DNA from: Xylanimonas oleitrophica
GTDB taxonomy: Bacteria; Actinomycetota; Actinomycetes; Actinomycetales; Cellulomonadaceae
DNA length: 64,000 bases
Direction: 5' to 3'
Assembly: GCF_003244315.1 (NCBI RefSeq)
Contig: NZ_QKWH01000001.1
Coordinates: forward strand, 496,001 to 560,000
Both the position numbers and the translations under genes were made by a program. The notes below the pieces were generated by a model that was not told the origin of the DNA, made no database searches, and saw only the letters and a list, made by a program, of their open reading frames with translations. Shown in pieces: positions 1 to 7,403 of the stretch; position 1 is the stretch's first letter, and the number at the start of each line of letters is the position of its first letter.

Positions 1-777
1 GCGGGCGGACTGCATCCACTCGCCGGGCTGGCGGCCGAGGGGGTCGGTCTCTCCGGCGTCAGGGTCGTAGTCGGCCTGGGCGGGGATGTTGATGACGTGC
101 CAGCGGTGGCCTTCTTCGGAGGCGATGAGCCTGCCTGCGAGGTCGTCGTGGTGCCAGCGGGTCAGGATGAGGATGACCGGGGCGCCGGGCGCGAGGCGGG
201 TGCGGCCGACGGAGGTCCAGAATGACCAGGCGCGTTCGCGGTAGGTCTCGGACTCGGCTTGCTCCATGTTGGAGATCGGGTCGTCGATGAAGAGCACGTC
301 GGCGGGGCGGCCGGTGAGTCCACCCGCGATGCCGACTGAGCGGACGCCGCCGCGGCGGCCGGCGAGCTGCCAGGCGGTGACGGCGCCGTTGTCGGGTGCG
401 ATGCGCAGGCCGAGGTCGAGGGAGCCGTCGGCGCCGTTGTTCTCGGTGATGAAGCGGCGGATGTCGCGGCCGAACTCTTGGGCGAGGGACTCGGCGTAGG
501 ACGCGACGACGATGCGGCGGTCGGGGTTGCGGAGCAGGAACCAGAGCGGCCCGGTCTTGGTGACGCGGGTGCTCTTTCCCTCCTGCGGGGGCATGGAGAT
601 GATGAGCCGGTCGATCTTCCCGGCTTCGACGTCGACGAGGGCTTGGTCGATGACGTCGAGCGCGGGTGTCTGGATCGTGCCGGGGGTGATGGCCTGTGCG
701 AGGGCGCCGGGTGTCGGGAAGGGGTCGGTCTTGGGCTCGAACGCGCGGGCGGCGTGTTCGAGGAAGTCGAGGGACAC
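1..777 (-). CDS. terL: phage terminase large subunit, C-terminus cut by window edge
   Basis: ATPase motor that packages and cuts phage DNA. The visible 259 residues contain a Walker-A-like PPQEGKST, a Walker-B-like segment ending FIDDP, and the TRWHHDDLAG motif typical of siphophage terminases. The GTG start at 777 is supported by a GAGGAGG ribosome site at 784-790. It was read directly by translating the reverse strand, because the gene runs off the window; the nuclease domain and structural genes lie further left. It follows a separate promoter (967-995) and a leader of about 180 nt, so it probably heads the late operon. Family call is confident; completeness is unknown. Confidence 0.93.
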   Translation of the reverse strand, partial: MSLDFLEHAARAFEPKTDPFPTPGALAQAITPGTIQTPALDVIDQALVDVEAGKIDRLIISMPPQEGKSTRVTKTGPLWFLLRNPDRRIVVASYAESLAQEFGRDIRRFITENNGADGSLDLGLRIAPDNGAVTAWQLAGRRGGVRSVGIAGGLTGRPADVLFIDDPISNMEQAESETYRERAWSFWTSVGRTRLAPGAPVILILTRWHHDDLAGRLIASEEGHRWHVINIPAQADYDPDAGETDPLGRQPGEWMQSAR

Positions 778-873
778 GGTGTGCCTCCTCGCCTCCGTCC
801 GTGTGAGTCCCCAACCACGGCGTCCGGTGGCTGCGGCCGGTGGGCGTCGTTGGGTTGGGGCGTCATGGATGCC

Positions 874-917
874 GAACGCCCCGCCTGTGGGGCCGGTGGC
901 CTCGGGGCGGGGCGTTC
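874..917 (-). other. strong hairpin in the terL leader
   Basis: A perfect 12-bp inverted repeat (GAACGCCCCGCC at 874-885, its complement at 906-917) encloses a 20-nt loop that itself contains GGCC/GGCC. It lies between the terL promoter and start codon, with no T-run after it on either strand. It may be an attenuator, an antitermination site or an RNA-stability element; the function is not shown by sequence. The remainder of 778-1040 carries no convincing gene. Confidence 0.5.
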
Positions 918-966
918 GCGCTATGCGGTTGTGGTGGCCTCTTGTGCAGATCACCTATCAGAGCAC

Positions 967-1026
967 ACAGTAGCGTTGGTGATTCGGTGAGGCAAGGGAC
1001 ACGCCGGAATGTCACCGAACGTTCGG
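967..1026 (-). promoter_or_regulatory. terL promoter with two repressor-type operators
   Basis: On the minus strand a -35 TTGCCT (990-995) and -10 TACTGT (967-972) are 17 bp apart. TCACCGAAT (982-990) sits at the -35/spacer boundary. A second site, the perfect palindrome CCGAACGTTCGG (1015-1026), lies just upstream. The same core recurs at the heads of the three other prophage operons (13.55, 21.04 and 31.31 kb), which suggests control by one repressor. Confidence 0.65.
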
Positions 1027-1040
1027 GCGGATAGGTGTGC

Positions 1041-1409
1041 CTATCCGACGAGCTGGGAGACGCGGCCGCGGCTGACGCCGAGCACGACGGCGGTGTCGGT
1101 GACGGACAGGCCGCGCTCACGGAGGCTGGTGGCGACCTCGCGGGCGCGGCGGGCGGCGCGCTGCTGGGCGGCGGCGGCCTCGGCGCTCTCGCGGCGGGCT
1201 GCGGCCACCTCGACCTCGAAGCCGTCGAGGTCGACGTGAAGGTCGATCTCGACGGTCTCGGGGGCGACGTCGAGCATGGTGGCGACGAGGTCGCGGGCCT
1301 GGTCGGGGGCGTCGCGCAGGGTGCGCTCCTGAGTGACGCCGACGCCGTCGACGTCGATGACCCACCACTGACCCTCTCGGGTCGCGGTGGCCTTGTAGGT
1401 CGTGCTCAC
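1041..1409 (-). CDS. hicB: HicB antitoxin with C-terminal HTH
   Basis: 122 residues. The N-terminus (STTYKATATREGQWWVIDV) is the degenerate RNase-H-like HicB fold. It is followed by an Ala/Arg-rich helix, and the C-terminus (GLSVTDTAVVLGVSRGRVSQ) is a helix-turn-helix for autoregulation. The GTG start at 1409 overlaps the hicA stop by 4 nt (GTGA), the usual hicA-then-hicB order. HicB neutralises the HicA mRNA interferase and normally represses the operon. The CTGTCTAG repeats at the promoter are plausible operators. A longer reading frame upstream is only overlap with hicA. Confidence 0.85.
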   Translation of the reverse strand: MSTTYKATATREGQWWVIDVDGVGVTQERTLRDAPDQARDLVATMLDVAPETVEIDLHVDLDGFEVEVAAARRESAEAAAAQQRAARRAREVATSLRERGLSVTDTAVVLGVSRGRVSQLVG

Positions 1410-1615
1410 TGCAACCACCCCTCTGGGAGACATGCCATCTGCTTCTGGATCGAGCGGACGACGCCTGCGGTGACGTCGCCGTGCCGGGGAAGCGGGGCGG
1501 TGTGCTTTCCGCACGGGCACCCGTAGACGGTGTGGCGGCCGCCCTCTCGGATGACCTTGCACCCGTGGGCGGCGAGTGCGTCCTGCACCTCGCGGCGCTT
1601 CATCGGCTTGACCAT
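1406..1615 (-). CDS. hicA: HicA mRNA interferase toxin
   Basis: 69 residues with the HicA dsRNA-binding-like fold: KRREVQDALAAHGCKVIREG followed by GRHTVYG, where the conserved His (about residue 28) is the usual catalytic residue. HicA enzymes cleave mRNA on the ribosome. The ATG at 1615 lies 6 nt after the -10 box, so the transcript is probably leaderless. It sits between terL and the small-gene operon but has its own promoter without the prophage operator, so it is likely expressed in the lysogen, either as a maintenance cassette or as defence. Confidence 0.88.
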   Translation of the reverse strand: MVKPMKRREVQDALAAHGCKVIREGGRHTVYGCPCGKHTAPLPRHGDVTAGVVRSIQKQMACLPEGWLQ

Positions 1616-1621
1616 GACCCT

Positions 1622-1665
1622 AGTTTAGGGGGTCTAGACAGTCAATGTCAAGGGGGGCTAGACAG
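1622..1665 (-). promoter_or_regulatory. hicAB promoter and operator
   Basis: Reverse strand: TTGACA (1646-1651), 18 bp, TAAACT (1622-1627), then 6 nt to the hicA ATG. Two direct copies of CTGTCTAG (around 1634-1641 and 1658-1665) straddle the -35 box at 24-bp spacing and are candidate HicB operators. This is one of the few near-consensus promoters in the prophage. Confidence 0.75.
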
Positions 1666-1945
1666 GCCGGGTCGTCGGCCGCGGCGTCAGGTCGATGCCG
1701 ACACCGGCCAACGCCCGCTCCACCCCGGGCGTCATCTGCCCGGCCGCCGCGAGATGCAGCAGGGCCACCAGCGTGTCATCGTCCACGCCACCGCACTGCG
1801 CGATCATCACCGCCTGCTCCAGCCGGTGCAGGTAGTCGCCCGGACCCGTGGTGCACGCGGCCAGGCGGTCGAGCGCGGCCTGCTCGGCGTCCGTGCGTGC
1901 CCGCTGGAGGCCGACGGCGGCGAGCATCCGGTCGAGCGCGCTCAC
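1658..1945 (-). CDS. small phage protein, unknown
   Basis: 95 residues, GTG start at 1945 overlapping the upstream stop by 4 nt. Mostly helical and Ala/Leu-rich; no recognised domain. It is the last gene of the long leftward operon before the hicAB promoter. Function unknown. Confidence 0.6.
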   Translation of the reverse strand: MSALDRMLAAVGLQRARTDAEQAALDRLAACTTGPGDYLHRLEQAVMIAQCGGVDDDTLVALLHLAAAGQMTPGVERALAGVGIDLTPRPTTRPV

Positions 1946-2256
1946 GGCCGCCACGCCTCGTCGTAGTCCGGGTGACTGGCGTAGGGCAGGGCGAGCGCGC
2001 GCAGCACAGCGTGCGCGCTGTCCTGCCACCCGAGCGTGTAGCGGTCGTCGCCCTGCGGCCAGTCCGGTGCCGCGTTCACCCCGACGATGCGCCGCTTGGC
2101 CTCGCACTCGGCCAGGAGGCGGGCCGGCTGCCCGCAGTCGCATGGGTACGTGTAGCCCTGCTCGTCAGGGCTCGCGCCGCACCCGACGCGGTGAACGTCA
2201 TCAGCACCGGCCTCGTCCTCGGCGATGCGGGCCAGCAGGAACTCGGGCAGGGTCAC
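1942..2256 (-). CDS. DUF6221-like phage protein
   Basis: 104 residues. Core features match the DUF6221 family of actinophages and prophages: an N-terminal LPEFLLARIAEDE, a CxC zinc-like pair (PCDCG), the segment LLAECEAKRRIV and the C-terminus HPDYDEAWRP. Role in the phage is unknown. The GTG start at 2256 overlaps the upstream stop by 4 nt. Confidence 0.75.
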   Translation of the reverse strand: MTLPEFLLARIAEDEAGADDVHRVGCGASPDEQGYTYPCDCGQPARLLAECEAKRRIVGVNAAPDWPQGDDRYTLGWQDSAHAVLRALALPYASHPDYDEAWRP

Positions 2257-2609
2257 AGCACGCGCTCCGGTCTACTCGGCTTGTTCGTCCACCCGTCGCC
2301 GAACCCGGCGCGGTAGGCCCGCTCCATGTCGACAGCGGTGTACGTGCGGGTCTGGGCCGCTTCGCGGACGGCGTGGCGCTCGACCTCAACCTCATCAGTC
2401 ACCGCCACGATCCGCGCGAGCTCGTCGTCCGAAGCGGTGCGGCTGCGCCGGACATGTTCTCGACCCTCGGGGCCGTCGACCAGCTCGACCCACTCGACCC
2501 GGCCGCCGACATACACAGACAGCGTGCCCTCCACGGTGCGGGCGGGGTCCAGCCCCAGGATCTGCGCGAAGCGCGCGAAGATGGGGTCCGGCTCGATGAT
2601 GCGGGCCAT
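2253..2609 (-). CDS. small phage protein, unknown
   Basis: 118 residues from ATG 2609, preceded by a GGGAAGG site; a GTG six bases upstream is an alternative. Acidic and charged, no recognised domain. It ends in a GTGA overlap with the DUF6221-like gene. Confidence 0.6.
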   Translation of the reverse strand: MARIIEPDPIFARFAQILGLDPARTVEGTLSVYVGGRVEWVELVDGPEGREHVRRSRTASDDELARIVAVTDEVEVERHAVREAAQTRTYTAVDMERAYRAGFGDGWTNKPSRPERVL

Positions 2610-2646
2610 GCTCACACCTTCCCATCAGGGGCCGACATGGGCGCCT

Positions 2647-2901
2647 TCACCGGGCCACCTTGACCCGGGTGTCGCCCGGCAGGCCCGTCGCGGTCCACGG
2701 CCACACCGTCACCGTCACGGTCTTGCGCGTCGGGATCCGGGCCGCCTCGTCCGGGTCCTGCGTCATCGTGACCTCGGTGACGTAGTCCGTCTCGACCCGG
2801 AAGTCCGTCAGGTAGCCGGTCACGGTCGTGCCGTTCGTCTCGAACGTGACCCGCCGGCCGACGTCGTCGAGCTGGAGGGTGGCGAGCGTCTTGGCCGTCA
2901 C
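2647..2901 (-). CDS. small beta-rich phage protein, unknown
   Basis: 84 residues from GTG 2901, with GAGGAG upstream. The sequence alternates beta-prone stretches (RRVTFETNGTTVTGYL, KTVTVTVWPW), like small SH3- or KOW-type phage proteins. No function can be assigned. The longer ORF extending to 3246 is out-of-frame overlap with neighbours. Confidence 0.6.
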   Translation of the reverse strand: MTAKTLATLQLDDVGRRVTFETNGTTVTGYLTDFRVETDYVTEVTMTQDPDEAARIPTRKTVTVTVWPWTATGLPGDTRVKVAR

Positions 2902-3164
2902 GGTCGTGCTCCTCGCTGCCACGTGGTGCCGTGGCCGTCGTCGTGCTGCTGGTGTCGTGTCTCGGTCTGGCAGGGGCCGATGCGGAGCCCGAGCCGGTCG
3001 CCGCACGGGCGACGCTGGACGGGCCCCACGGTGGCCAGGTGCCCGTCGACCACGATGTGGGCGCCGGACTCGGCGGCGGCCCGCAGCGCCTCGAAGAGGC
3101 TGCCGTCGTCGGGCTCGGGCTCGGGTGGCTGATGCTCGGTGACCGGCTGGTAGTAGGCGTGCAT
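2898..3164 (-). CDS. small phage protein, unknown
   Basis: 88 residues from ATG 3164, which overlaps the stop of the DUF5664-like gene by one base (TGATG). Contains an acidic Pro/Glu-rich stretch and a Gly/Arg/His-rich tail. No recognised domain. Confidence 0.55.
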   Translation of the reverse strand: MHAYYQPVTEHQPPEPEPDDGSLFEALRAAAESGAHIVVDGHLATVGPVQRRPCGDRLGLRIGPCQTETRHQQHDDGHGTTWQRGARP

Positions 3165-3595
3165 CACGACCGCCGCCCCAGCGCCTGCTCGATGCCCTCG
3201 GACACTCTCGTGAGCCAAGCGGATGTCGCGTCGGCCGTGTCGCCACCGCCCCGCGCCGGCGGCCGGTACCGGTCGTCGAACTCGCCGCCCTCGCCCTGCT
3301 CCGCCAGCCACGTCAGCATGAACATCAGGTGGCAGCCCGCGTGCGCCAGGTGCGGCAGCCCCGACTCCGGGTCGAGCGTCTCGCCGTCCCAGTGCGCCGT
3401 CATGTGCCGCATCGCCGCCGCGTAGGACTTGCCCCACTCGTAGCCCTTGCGCCAGTTGTGGGCCGCGTACTTCTCCGCACCGAACGCCAGCACCTCGGCG
3501 ATGGCGTCCATGCCGGCCTTCGGCAGCAGGTCGTACCGCTGCGGCTTCGTGCCCTTGCGGCCACCGGTCGTGGACGTGGTCATGGTCTCGGTCAT
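3164..3595 (-). CDS. dATP/dGTP diphosphohydrolase-type protein (DUF5664)
   Basis: 143 residues carrying the family signature: KGTKPQRYDLLPKAG near the N-terminus, then AEVLAFGAEKYAAHNWRKGY, then a DPESGLPHLAHAGCHLMFM-type segment. Members are MazG-related all-alpha pyrophosphohydrolases of phages, some of which act on deoxypurine triphosphates. Its neighbour is a 5'(3')-deoxyribonucleotidase-like gene (4-nt overlap), so the pair likely adjusts nucleotide pools during infection. Substrate is inferred. Confidence 0.8.
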   Translation of the reverse strand: MTETMTTSTTGGRKGTKPQRYDLLPKAGMDAIAEVLAFGAEKYAAHNWRKGYEWGKSYAAAMRHMTAHWDGETLDPESGLPHLAHAGCHLMFMLTWLAEQGEGGEFDDRYRPPARGGGDTADATSAWLTRVSEGIEQALGRRS

Positions 3596-4149
3596 GCGAT
3601 CACCTCGGCGTAGTGCAGGAGGTCGCGCACACGGTGCGCGTCCTCGACGTGGGCGTTCCAGGGGCGGGTCAGGAGGTAGGTGGCCACACCGGCCGCGTTC
3701 AGGGCGTGGTAGTTCGCGGGCTTGTCGTCGACCATGACGTCGAGGCGGGCGATGGTCTTGTCCGCTGCGAACGTGATCGTGTCGAACGGCAGGGCGTGGG
3801 CGTCGAGCCAGCGCAGGGTCGCGGCCTCAGCCAGGCCCGGGCCGCCGAAGCGTCGGTCGGTGACGATGTGGATGGTGTGCCCGGCGGCGCGGATGCGGTC
3901 GAACGCCTCGGGCACGCCCTCGAACGGGGCGCCGTGCGTGAAGATCACCCCGGCGCGCACGCCCTCGTGGCACACGTCCAGGAACTCCGGCAGCGTCAGG
4001 TCCCAGTCCTCGTAGAACTCCCACCGGGTCGGGTCCGGGTAGTGGCGGCCGAGGCGCCCCGGGTCCCGCCCGGCCGAGCGGATGATGTGCTCGCGCACGG
4101 ACGCGGCGAAGTCGTAGCAGACGCCGTCGAGGTCGATGCCGACCCTCAT
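3592..4149 (-). CDS. HAD-type 5'(3')-deoxyribonucleotidase (NT5C family)
   Basis: 185 residues with all HAD motifs: DLDGVCYD (nucleophile and acid Asp) at residues 5-12, a Thr in IVTDRR, a downstream Lys, and VDDKPANY. This matches the NT5C family that removes phosphate from deoxynucleoside monophosphates. The ATG at 4149 overlaps the phosphoesterase stop by 4 nt. Together with the next gene it suggests phage control of dNMP/dNTP balance. Confidence 0.85.
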   Translation of the reverse strand: MRVGIDLDGVCYDFAASVREHIIRSAGRDPGRLGRHYPDPTRWEFYEDWDLTLPEFLDVCHEGVRAGVIFTHGAPFEGVPEAFDRIRAAGHTIHIVTDRRFGGPGLAEAATLRWLDAHALPFDTITFAADKTIARLDVMVDDKPANYHALNAAGVATYLLTRPWNAHVEDAHRVRDLLHYAEVIA

Positions 4150-5393
4150 GCCGCCTCCCCGGTCTCGGGCCTGCGGGTGTCGCGGATGAGTTCGAAGTCG
4201 GCCCAGTCGCCGGCGTCGTCCACGGTGAACGTGAGCAGGCCCGGCTGGGAGTCGCCCGCGCCGCCACCGTTCGCCCACCACGCCGACCCGTTGTCGAGCG
4301 TCGGCGCCTGGAACCACCACCGGTCACGGCCGTCGATCTGCCCGGTCGGCTCGACCTTGAGGTGGTGCCAGTGCCCGGTGACGAGGATCGTCGCGGCTGC
4401 CAGCGGCATGCCGCCGTGCGTCTGCCGCGCCCACCAGGCGGGCACCTGGTTCGCGTTCGTCCCGGCGCGGTGCCCGTGCGCGAGACCGATGACCGCGCCC
4501 CGCACCTGCAGGGCCAGGGTCTCGTCCCACGTCGACTCGGGGATGATGAACGTGACGTCGTCGCGACGCATGCGCGCGAACGTCTCGGCCACGCCCTGGT
4601 GGATCGCCAGCCCGAAGTCGTCCCCGGGCGTGCCCAGGAGCTCCTTCCCCTCCGACCAGCGGGAGTGGTTCGACGGGACGGCCGCCACCCGGGTCGAGCC
4701 CGGTACCCGGTCCGCGATGCGCTCGACCCACCGGGTCAGGAACCGCTGCGCGTCGAGGATCTGCTGCGGCAGGCTCCCGGTGTTCATCCGCGCCTGGCTC
4801 TTGGTGTTCGAGAACCCCTCGATCAGGTCGCCCGGGTCGAGGATCAGCGCGTCCTCGCACGGCACGGCACGCATGCGGTCCTCGAGCTGGGCCAGGAGGT
4901 GCTCGGTGCGGTCGAGGAACTGGGGCCAGCCGCCGCGGTGGTCCTGCTTGTGGATCTGCGCGTCCGCGACGACGACGACGCGGGTGCGGGCGCCGGCCTT
5001 GACCTTGGTCTTGCGGGTGCGGGCCGCGCGGGCGACCTTGGCCAGCTCGGTGAAGGTCTCCGCGCTGGCCGTCTCGGGCCGGTCGGTGATCGTGAACCGG
5101 GCGTAGTGGAACATGCGGGACGCGCCGGTCTCGGGGTCGGGCTCCGGGCGGCCCCACAGGCGCACCTGGGTGAGGGTGACCTGCCGATCCTCGGGCACGG
5201 TGATGCCGGCGTGCTCACGGATCGCGTCCCGCCACTGCTGCTCGTCGCCTTCGATCTTCGGCAGGTTGATCGAGACCTCGACGGCCTGCCCGGCGTCGTA
5301 GCGGATGTGCGGCTCGTACCCGGTGGGGACGGTGGGGCGCGGTCGGGGCACGCGGGTCGCGGCCTGTGCGGCGTGGAGGTCAGCGAGGCCCAT
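4146..5393 (-). CDS. calcineurin-like metallophosphoesterase of phage type
   Basis: 415 residues from ATG 5393. Metallophosphatase motifs appear in order: VVVADAQIHKQD (metal ligands), LDPGDLIEG (GD motif), a VPSNHSRW segment in place of GNH(D/E), GLAHGH and VTGHWHH. Such proteins occur next to nucleotide and DNA-metabolism genes in actinophages; nuclease or nucleotidase activity is likely but unproven. The first 12 residues resemble those of the next gene upstream. Confidence 0.75.
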   Translation of the reverse strand: MGLADLHAAQAATRVPRPRPTVPTGYEPHIRYDAGQAVEVSINLPKIEGDEQQWRDAIREHAGITVPEDRQVTLTQVRLWGRPEPDPETGASRMFHYARFTITDRPETASAETFTELAKVARAARTRKTKVKAGARTRVVVVADAQIHKQDHRGGWPQFLDRTEHLLAQLEDRMRAVPCEDALILDPGDLIEGFSNTKSQARMNTGSLPQQILDAQRFLTRWVERIADRVPGSTRVAAVPSNHSRWSEGKELLGTPGDDFGLAIHQGVAETFARMRRDDVTFIIPESTWDETLALQVRGAVIGLAHGHRAGTNANQVPAWWARQTHGGMPLAAATILVTGHWHHLKVEPTGQIDGRDRWWFQAPTLDNGSAWWANGGGAGDSQPGLLTFTVDDAGDWADFELIRDTRRPETGEAA

Positions 5394-5638
5394 CAGTCCT
5401 CCAGGTGCTTGCAGGAGCAGACGCCTGACCGGTGCCGCTGGATGACCTGGTGGCCGATGGTGTACCCGGCGCGCGTCAGGGTGTCGGCGATGGCGCGGTT
5501 GGTCTCCCCGGAGTCGGCGGCCAGGACGCGCGCGAGCCAGGCACGGTCGTCGTCGTCGAGGCGTTCGCGGATGCGTCGCAGGCCGCATCCCTGACGCTTG
5601 GCGTCGACGCTTGGCTGGTGGAGGTCAGCGAGGGCCAT
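5393..5638 (-). CDS. small putative DNA-binding protein
   Basis: 81 residues. A segment similar to LDDDDRAWLARVLAADSGET followed by NRAIADTLTRAGYTIGHQVI reads as a helix-turn-helix, ending in a CSC pair. Such small HTH proteins are common in actinophage operons. It starts MALADLH, almost the same as the following gene (MGLADLH). One-base TGATG overlap with it. Confidence 0.6.
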   Translation of the reverse strand: MALADLHQPSVDAKRQGCGLRRIRERLDDDDRAWLARVLAADSGETNRAIADTLTRAGYTIGHQVIQRHRSGVCSCKHLED

Positions 5639-5657
5639 GGTGGCAGGGGTCCCCTTC

Positions 5658-6719
5658 TCAGGCGGTCTTCTCGGCCTGCTTGGCGCGGGCGCGGGTGCGG
5701 GCGGAGTTGATGACGAGGTCGATGACGTCGCGGACGCGGTAGGTGTTGGCGCCGTTGCGGGCCTTCCCGGCCTCCAGGAGGCGGCCGGCGTGGTGCCACC
5801 AGCGGATGTTGTTCGCGAGGGTGTCGGCCTTGATGTCGATGCCGATCAGGCCGTGCACGGCGCGGGCCATCTCGGTGGCGGGCAGGAGCATGTCGGCGAC
5901 CTGGTCGAGGAGCCAGGCGCGGCGGTCGGCGAGGGCGTAGGTGGTGCCGCAGCCGGGGCAGGTGACGTCGGTGGCGCCGGGGCGGGCGTAGAGCTCGCCG
6001 TGGCAGGGTCGGACGGTCAGGTCGGTGACCTCGGTGCCGGCGACGATGCGGGTGGTGGTCTCCTCGACGTCGGCGGTGCAGGGTCCGGCGTACTGCATCT
6101 GCGGGGGCACGTCGATGGCGCGCTTCATGCGCTGGATGGCGTCGAGGAGTTCGCCGATGAGGTCGCCGCCGTCGGGCTGGGCGCGCATCCAGGCGATGTT
6201 GCCGGTGAGGAACCCGGCCAGGGCCTGGGGGGTGTTGAGGGGGCGGTACAGGCCGCGGCGCTTGGCGATGGTGTCGGCCACGGAGGTGAGGGTGATCAGG
6301 AGGTCCCAGCGCGCTTCGGACGGGGTGTACCGGTAGGGCAGGTGGGTGGCGCCTTCGGTGCCGGGCACGGTGTGGCCGTGCTCGTCCTTCTCGGAGGCGT
6401 CGACGGTCTGCCCGTGGGCGATGCGGTCTTCGGCGTCGGCCAGGAGTCCTGGTCGGGTCTGGGGCAGGCCGGTGCGGCGCAGGGGGTTGAGGTCGGGGTG
6501 GCCGATGCGGCGCCGCTCAGTCTTGGGCAGGTCGCAGAGCTCGCAGTGCTCGTGGTGGGGCTTGCTGGGGTGGGTGAGGACGGCGGGGTCGGGTTCGGGG
6601 GTGTCGGCGAGGGCGGTGAGGAGGGTGGTGAGGCGGGTGCCGCACTCGGCGCAGACGTAGCAGGTGTCCTCGACGTCGCGGCCGCACTCGAGGGTGCAGG
6701 GCTGCATGTTCCGGGTCAC
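5658..6719 (-). CDS. zinc-ribbon/HTH phage protein, unknown
   Basis: 353 residues from GTG 6719 (a 4-nt GTGA overlap with the upstream stop supports it; ATG 6707 is an alternative). The N-terminus has CTLEC, CYVCAEC and CELC pairs (zinc ribbons), the middle is helical, another ribbon (CPGCG) follows near residue 265, and the C-terminus (ADTLANNIRWWHHAGRL) resembles a winged-helix. Homologues in actinophages are unnamed. Probably a nucleic-acid-binding protein. Confidence 0.7.
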   Translation of the reverse strand: MTRNMQPCTLECGRDVEDTCYVCAECGTRLTTLLTALADTPEPDPAVLTHPSKPHHEHCELCDLPKTERRRIGHPDLNPLRRTGLPQTRPGLLADAEDRIAHGQTVDASEKDEHGHTVPGTEGATHLPYRYTPSEARWDLLITLTSVADTIAKRRGLYRPLNTPQALAGFLTGNIAWMRAQPDGGDLIGELLDAIQRMKRAIDVPPQMQYAGPCTADVEETTTRIVAGTEVTDLTVRPCHGELYARPGATDVTCPGCGTTYALADRRAWLLDQVADMLLPATEMARAVHGLIGIDIKADTLANNIRWWHHAGRLLEAGKARNGANTYRVRDVIDLVINSARTRARAKQAEKTA

Positions 6720-6886
6720 AGGCCGTTGACCTCTCGTTCCGGGGTGGGGGTGTCGGGCTGGTGGTGGCGGTGGCGGCGGAGCCAGCGGGCGGCGTCCGCG
6801 CTGGCGTGCTGCTGGTCGCGGGTGGTGGTGTAGGTGGCGCGGAAGGTGGCGCCGCAGGGGCAGGTGTGCGCGATGACGCCGTTCAC
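6716..6886 (-). CDS. 56-residue His/Cys-rich phage peptide
   Basis: Read directly: GTG 6886 to TGA 6716. Starts VNGVIAHTCPCGATFRATY, then a basic His/Arg-rich region (RRHRHHQP). One CxC pair. Both ends overlap neighbours by 4 nt (GTGA), which argues it is a real gene of the chain. Confidence 0.6.
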   Translation of the reverse strand: MNGVIAHTCPCGATFRATYTTTRDQQHASADAARWLRRHRHHQPDTPTPEREVNGL

Positions 6887-7071
6887 GTGAGGGCCTCCGT
6901 CCAGATCGCGGCGATGAAGAGGGCCATGGCGGCGATGCCGAAGCCGGCCGCGGTGCGGGTGGCGAGGCGGGCGCCGCGCTGGGTGCCGGTGAGGAACGCG
7001 ACCGATCCGGCGGTCCAGGTGGCGGCGGCGAACACGGCGGCGGTGGCGGCGAGGGCTCCGGTGATGGTCAT
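6883..7071 (-). CDS. small membrane protein, two TM helices
   Basis: 62 residues: hydrophobic helices at about residues 3-26 and 38-57, joined by a basic loop (TQRGARLATRT), a topology that puts the loop inside. The ATG at 7071 overlaps the upstream stop by 4 nt. Unknown function; no holin-lysin genes are adjacent. Confidence 0.6.
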   Translation of the reverse strand: MTITGALAATAAVFAAATWTAGSVAFLTGTQRGARLATRTAAGFGIAAMALFIAAIWTEALT

Positions 7072-7403
7072 GCGGTCCTCCCAGCGGTCAGGACCCAGCA
7101 CGCCATCCCGGCGGCGACCAGACCCCAGATCAGGTCGAACGAGGTGGGGGTCTTGCGCTGCCACCACTCGCGAAGGCTGACGACTGCGCCGATGGCGTTG
7201 AGGACGGTGAGCGCACCCGTGACCCACCCGTCACCGAGGGCGAGCACGCGTGCTGCGCCGTACAGGGTGAACAGTGCGTGGACTGCCGCGTGGACGAGGA
7301 AGACGGGGTGGCGTGGTGGCGTCGGCTTCTTGCCGCGGGTGCCGGTGTGGGCGTGGATGCCGAGGCGTTCCGCGGCGGTGGGGATGGTGTAGGTGTCGCT
7401 CAT
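7068..7403 (-). CDS. membrane protein, three TM helices
   Basis: 111 residues with a polar N-terminal 35 residues, then hydrophobic stretches starting near VFLVHAAVHALF, WVTGALTVLNAIGAVVSL and SFDLIWGLVAAGMACWVL. Typical of unnamed actinophage membrane proteins. ATGA overlaps at both ends. Confidence 0.6.
   Translation of the reverse strand: MSDTYTIPTAAERLGIHAHTGTRGKKPTPPRHPVFLVHAAVHALFTLYGAARVLALGDGWVTGALTVLNAIGAVVSLREWWQRKTPTSFDLIWGLVAAGMACWVLTAGRTA

Noticed and set aside
162-866. 234-codon minus frame overlapping terL
   Set aside because: Runs in another frame through terL; product is Pro/Ser/Arg-rich. The true terminase frame starts at 777.
5598-6833. 411-codon + strand frame in the prophage
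   Set aside because: Gly/Val/Ala-rich antisense of the zinc-ribbon protein, which has the coherent motifs.
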